DNA of 10,013 nucleotides, from the NCBI GenBank assembly GCA_964505325.1, contig CAZDHT010000206.1, positions 1 through 10,013 on the forward strand, read 5' to 3'. Shown here piece after piece: positions 7,330-10,013 of this stretch; position 1 is the stretch's first letter; every line of letters begins with the position of its first letter. This stretch comes from CAZDHT01 sp964505325. GTDB taxonomy: Bacteria > Planctomycetota > PUPC01. The position numbers were made by a program, and so were the translations under genes. The notes under the pieces are model-generated. The model saw only the letters and a list, made by a program, of their open reading frames with translations. It was not told where the DNA came from and made no database searches.

Positions 7330-7860
7330 ATGAGCAGCGACCCGGATCCGGCCAGGCTCGTGCCGATCAAGATGGTTGTGATGGACGTTGACGGCGTGAT
7401 GACGGACGGGGCCATCGTGTTCGCCGCCGACGGCAGCGAGTTGAAGGTCTTCAACGTCAAGGACGGGTCGGGCATCAAGTACCTGATGCGGAGCGGCGTT
7501 CGGACGGCGATTCTGTCGGCACGGGAGAGCGCCCCCGTGCAGCATCGGGCCGAGAACCTCGGGATGGACTACTGCATCACGACGGCGCTTCAGAAGCTGC
7601 CCGCCTACCGCAAGCTGCTCGAAGAGGCGGGCCTGTCCGATTCCGAGGTCTGTTACGTGGGTGACGACCTGCCCGACATCCCGCCGATGCGCGTCGCCGG
7701 TTTTCCCGTCGCCGTGGCCGACGCCGTCGACGAGGTCAAGGAGTACGCAGCGTACGTAACCCGCGCCCCCGGGGGCCGCGGAGCAGTTCGGGAAGTGGCG
7801 GAGCTTATCTTGAAGGCGCAGGGCAAATGGGACAAGCTGATGGAGCGCTACGTGTCGTGA
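7330..7860 (+). CDS. kdsC: 3-deoxy-D-manno-octulosonate 8-phosphate phosphatase (KdsC)
   Basis: This is a 176-residue HAD-superfamily phosphatase of the small, uncapped KdsC type. Motif I is MDVDGVMTDG, with nucleophile D19 and general acid D21. Motif II is in AILSARES (S63); the lysine of motif III is likely K89 in LQKLPAY; motif IV is VGDDLPD (D112, D113, D116), which binds Mg2+. The C-terminal APGGRGAVREV (146-156) is the KdsC signature tail that reaches into the neighbouring subunit's active site in the tetramer. Length matches the family (about 170-190). The enzyme hydrolyses Kdo 8-phosphate to Kdo and phosphate in the cytoplasm, the last step before CMP-activation of Kdo for the lipopolysaccharide inner core. 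The usual G in the motif II segment (TGR) is A here (SAR), a mild variation. The stop overlaps the next start as GTGA. A related nonulosonate 9-phosphate phosphatase activity is possible, but the neighbouring Lpt gene favours KdsC. Confidence 0.93.
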   Translation: MSSDPDPARLVPIKMVVMDVDGVMTDGAIVFAADGSELKVFNVKDGSGIKYLMRSGVRTAILSARESAPVQHRAENLGMDYCITTALQKLPAYRKLLEEAGLSDSEVCYVGDDLPDIPPMRVAGFPVAVADAVDEVKEYAAYVTRAPGGRGAVREVAELILKAQGKWDKLMERYVS

Positions 7861-8906
7861 TTGCGCGCGGCTGGGTGCTCGCGGCCATCCTGCTGTCCGG
7901 CGCCGCGGCCCGCGCGGACGACGTCGTCTTCCGCGACATCGTGTGGCCGCGGCACGACCGGCAGACCGGCTTCCTCGAGTGGGAGTTGCGCGCCGACACC
8001 GCCCGGCCCAAGCCCAAGAACCAGTACGCGTTGTTCCGCCTCGAACTCAACACGTACAACCTCGTCACCGAGAAGGGCAAGCGACGGAGCAAAAAAGAGA
8101 TGCACCTCACCGCGGAACGCGGGACGTACCAGCACGGCTTGGACAGCTCTGCCGCCCGGCTCGCCGGGGACGTCCGCGGCAAGCTGTACGGCAGCGATCC
8201 CCTCGACTTCACCACCGATGATGCGACCGTGACCTCGACCTGGAATCCAAAGGAGGACGTGAAAACCCGCACCATCACCACCGAGTCCGATGTGTCCGTG
8301 GTCGGCCCGACCCGAAAACTCACCGGGAAGGGCATGAAGGTGGAGGAGGAGACGAGCGAGAAGGCCGGCAAGACGACGAAGCGAAAGTCGCTCCTCACCC
8401 TGCACAAGAACGTCCTAATGGAAATCTGGGGCGATGCGGAGGGCGGGCTGTTCCCCGAAATCTCCGGGCCGCGCGAGAAACCGGCTCCCGGCGCCGAGCC
8501 GGAGCGCACCCGGATCACCTGCGACGGCCCGCTGGACTACAACAGGACAGAGGGGCGGGCGGATTTCCACAACAGCGTGGTCCTCACCCAGGGCACCACG
8601 AACATGAAGTGCAGGACCCTCATGCTAGACTTCGAGGAGACAACGCCCCAGGAAACGGCGGAGATGAAGCTGAAGCACATGCGGGCGGAGAAAGACGTGG
8701 TCCTCACCACTGGCGATCAGACGTTCGTCGGAGACCGGTTTCAGTGGGATCAGCACACACAGATCGGCGCACTCGTTGGCCGGCCCGTCCGGATGACCGC
8801 GCCCGACGCCGCTGCCACGTCCAAGCGGATCGAGTTCCATCAGAAAGAGCAGCTCATCAAATACATCGGCGATGCCGAAGTCCACATTATCCTCAAAGCG
8901 GAATGA
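7857..8906 (+). CDS. LPS export protein with LptC-like and LptA-like halves
   Basis: This encodes 349 residues from GTG 7857, which overlaps the kdsC stop by four bases and has GGAG at 7842-7845. The upstream ATG 7827 would bury the signal sequence and is rejected. The N-terminus is a short leader with hydrophobic core WVLAAILLSGAA and A-R-A cleavage at about residue 20. The mature protein is beta-rich. Residues of about 22-165 resemble LptC (LEWELRADTA, MHLTAERGTY, AARLAGDVRGKLYG, LTGKGMKVEE). Residues of about 218-349 resemble the OstA/LptA fold (ITCDGPLDYNRTEGRADFHNSVVLT, then VLTTGDQTFVGDRFQWD). A charged, proline-rich linker joins them. Lpt proteins carry lipopolysaccharide across the periplasm on a continuous beta-jellyroll groove. 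The position after kdsC matches the classic kdsC-lptC-lptA order. If the leader is cleaved, the inner-membrane anchor of normal LptC is missing. The family is recognised from pattern and context, not from invariant residues. Confidence 0.72.
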   Translation: MIARGWVLAAILLSGAAARADDVVFRDIVWPRHDRQTGFLEWELRADTARPKPKNQYALFRLELNTYNLVTEKGKRRSKKEMHLTAERGTYQHGLDSSAARLAGDVRGKLYGSDPLDFTTDDATVTSTWNPKEDVKTRTITTESDVSVVGPTRKLTGKGMKVEEETSEKAGKTTKRKSLLTLHKNVLMEIWGDAEGGLFPEISGPREKPAPGAEPERTRITCDGPLDYNRTEGRADFHNSVVLTQGTTNMKCRTLMLDFEETTPQETAEMKLKHMRAEKDVVLTTGDQTFVGDRFQWDQHTQIGALVGRPVRMTAPDAAATSKRIEFHQKEQLIKYIGDAEVHIILKAE

Positions 8907-9997
8907 AGACCGCGCTCTTCGATTACGAACTGCCGAAGAAGTTCATCGCTCAACACCCCGCAAAGAAGCGCGACCAATCGCGGCTGATGGTGCTTCACCG
9001 GGCGACCGGTCGGACCGAGCACCGTCTCTTCCGGCACCTGCCTGCGTACCTTGGGCCCGGTGACGTTCTGGTAGTCAACGACACGCGCGTCGTCCGGGCG
9101 CGGCTGTACGGTCGGCGAGCGACGGGCGGCACGGTCGAGGCGCTGCTCGTGCGCGCGTCGGCGGGGCAGGGCAGGGCGACCGGCGGCGGCGAGGTCTGGG
9201 AGGCGATGCTCAACGCCCGCGGCCGCCTGCGCGACGGCGAGACGATTGCGTTCGCCGACGACCTGTCCGCCACCCTGCTCGGACGCGATGAGAAGGGCAC
9301 GTCACTGCTCGAGCTTCACTGCCGCGGAGAGGTGCGGGCCGTTCTCGACCGGATCGGCCGGGCGCCCCTCCCGCCGTACATCAAGCGACCCAGGCGGGAT
9401 GATCCGCACGCCGACGAGGACGTCGAGCGCTACCAGACCGTGTACGCGCGGGAGCCGGGCGCGGTAGCGGCGCCCACGGCCGGGCTGCACTTCTCCCCCG
9501 AACTGCTCGCGGCGGTCCGGACCACGGGCTGCGCCACGGCGGCGGTGACCCTGCACGTCGGCCCCGGCACGTTCAAGCCGGTGACGGCCGAACATATCGA
9601 GCAGCATGCGGTCGATCCGGAATACTACGTCTGTTCGCAGGACACCGCCGATGCCGTGAATCGCGCGGAGCGCGTCATTGCCGTGGGCACTACCACTTGC
9701 CGCGTACTGGAAACGCTCGCAAGAGGGCAGACAGGAATGTCTGCCCCACCAGGCCGGGTGTCTGTTCCACCGAAGAAAATCACGAGCGGCGAAGGATGGA
9801 CCGATCTGTTCATCCATCCGCCTTACGAGTTCAAGGTCGTCGACTGCCTGCTGACGAACTTCCACCTCCCCAGGAGTTCACTCCTGATGCTGGTCAGCGC
9901 GTTAGCGGGGCGCGAACGAATCCTCGCCGCGTATGAAGAGGCCAAGCGGCAGCAATACCGCTTCTACAGTTACGGCGACGCGATGCTGATTCTCTGA
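8903..9997 (+). CDS. queA: tRNA preQ1(34) S-adenosylmethionine ribosyltransferase-isomerase (QueA)
   Basis: This encodes 364 residues; E. coli QueA has 356. QueA transfers and isomerises the ribosyl group of S-adenosylmethionine onto preQ1 at the tRNA wobble position, giving epoxyqueuosine, in the cytoplasm. Family motifs in order: FDYELPKKFIAQHPA (start), SRLMVL, VLVVNDTRVVRARL, PLPPYIKR (155-162), RYQTVYAREPGAVAAPTAGLHF (to 197, split by family alignment), TLHVGPGTFKPV (216-227), VIAVGTT (258-264), VVDCLLTNFHLP (312-323) and YRFYSYGDAMLI at the end. ATG 8903 overlaps the previous stop as ATGA and gives the canonical N-terminus. Oddities: the usual H-x-M-H-x-E is HAVDPE (235-240), the segment before VIAVGTT is a few residues short, and residues 275-290 contain an insertion encoded by a DNA hairpin. 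All core motifs are present, so the enzyme is probably active. A tgt gene may follow, but the window ends 16 bases later. Confidence 0.95.
   Translation: MKTALFDYELPKKFIAQHPAKKRDQSRLMVLHRATGRTEHRLFRHLPAYLGPGDVLVVNDTRVVRARLYGRRATGGTVEALLVRASAGQGRATGGGEVWEAMLNARGRLRDGETIAFADDLSATLLGRDEKGTSLLELHCRGEVRAVLDRIGRAPLPPYIKRPRRDDPHADEDVERYQTVYAREPGAVAAPTAGLHFSPELLAAVRTTGCATAAVTLHVGPGTFKPVTAEHIEQHAVDPEYYVCSQDTADAVNRAERVIAVGTTTCRVLETLARGQTGMSAPPGRVSVPPKKITSGEGWTDLFIHPPYEFKVVDCLLTNFHLPRSSLLMLVSALAGRERILAAYEEAKRQQYRFYSYGDAMLIL
9725..9771 (+). repeat. Palindromic repeat element inside queA
   Basis: GGGCAGACA (9725-9733) and TGTCTGCCC (9738-9746) form a perfect 9-bp stem around a GGAA tetraloop. TGTCTGCCCCACC (9738-9750) then recurs as TGTCTGTTCCACC (9759-9771), 11 of 13 bases alike and exactly 21 bases (7 codons) on. 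At protein level this reads MSAPPGR then VSVPPKK. It sits in a family-variable loop between VLE and TDLFI. From memory, short CAGACA-xxxx-TGTCTG elements like this are dispersed in planctomycete and related genomes. That the repeat is mobile in this genome is inference; the hairpin itself is seen directly. Confidence 0.7.
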
Positions 9998-10013
9998 GCG
10001 TGGGCGCATCGGC

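Noticed and set aside
7827..7856. ATG 7827 as start of the Lpt gene
   Set aside because: It would overlap kdsC by 34 bases and push the hydrophobic leader inward. GTG 7857 overlaps the stop by four bases and starts directly at the leader.
8609..8902. Extended upstream start for queA at 8609
   Set aside because: The extra residues are arginine-rich shadow of the Lpt gene. The canonical QueA N-terminus begins at ATG 8903.
9998..10013. A start of a following gene or a terminator after queA
   Set aside because: Only 16 bases remain, with no recognisable start, ribosome binding site or hairpin.

Overview
This is a gene-dense, high-GC window (about two thirds G+C by eye) from a Gram-negative-type bacterium. 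Every gene is on the + strand. Two runs of exactly ten Ns point to a draft or metagenome-derived assembly. The gene styles suggest Planctomycetota or a related PVC-like lineage: a very long exported HEAT-repeat protein, an exported TPR/PQQ-propeller protein, and a short palindromic repeat placed inside a coding sequence. This placement is an inference from style, not a proven assignment. KdsC and an Lpt-type protein imply an outer membrane carrying Kdo-containing lipopolysaccharide.

Layout: positions 2-175 hold the last 57 codons of the ribosome-assembly GTPase Der. A 136-base intergenic region (176-311) follows, with a plausible sigma70-type promoter (TTGCAC, 17-base spacer, TAGAAT) about 60 bases before the next gene. 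From there five genes run head to tail with almost no space: a 1353-residue secreted HEAT-repeat solenoid (312-4373), a 977-codon secreted TPR/beta-propeller protein with three C-terminal SH3/Sm-like repeats (4383-7316), kdsC (7330-7860), an LptC/LptA-like protein (7857-8906) and queA (8903-9997). Gaps are 9 and 13 bases between the first three, and the last two junctions are 4-base stop/start overlaps (GTGA and ATGA). This looks like one operon ending in translationally coupled genes.

How the genes relate: kdsC next to an lptC/lptA-type gene is the conserved core of the lipopolysaccharide synthesis and transport locus known from proteobacteria (kdsC-lptC-lptA-lptB). Here the Lpt gene appears to carry both an LptC-like half and an LptA-like half, and lptB is not in the window. 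The two large exported proteins upstream have no assigned function. Their position suggests, but does not show, a role in envelope assembly. queA is tRNA modification (queuosine) and is coupled only by position.

Most notable points: the LptC/LptA composite; a perfect 9-bp-stem hairpin with a GGAA loop inside queA that adds codons to a variable loop of the enzyme; departures from the usual QueA motif near residues 235-257; the HEAT plus propeller pair of exported scaffolds heading an LPS operon; and two 10-N runs that both keep the reading frame, one flanked by an exact 15-base repeat. No RNA genes, CRISPR arrays, insertion sequences or phage genes were seen.
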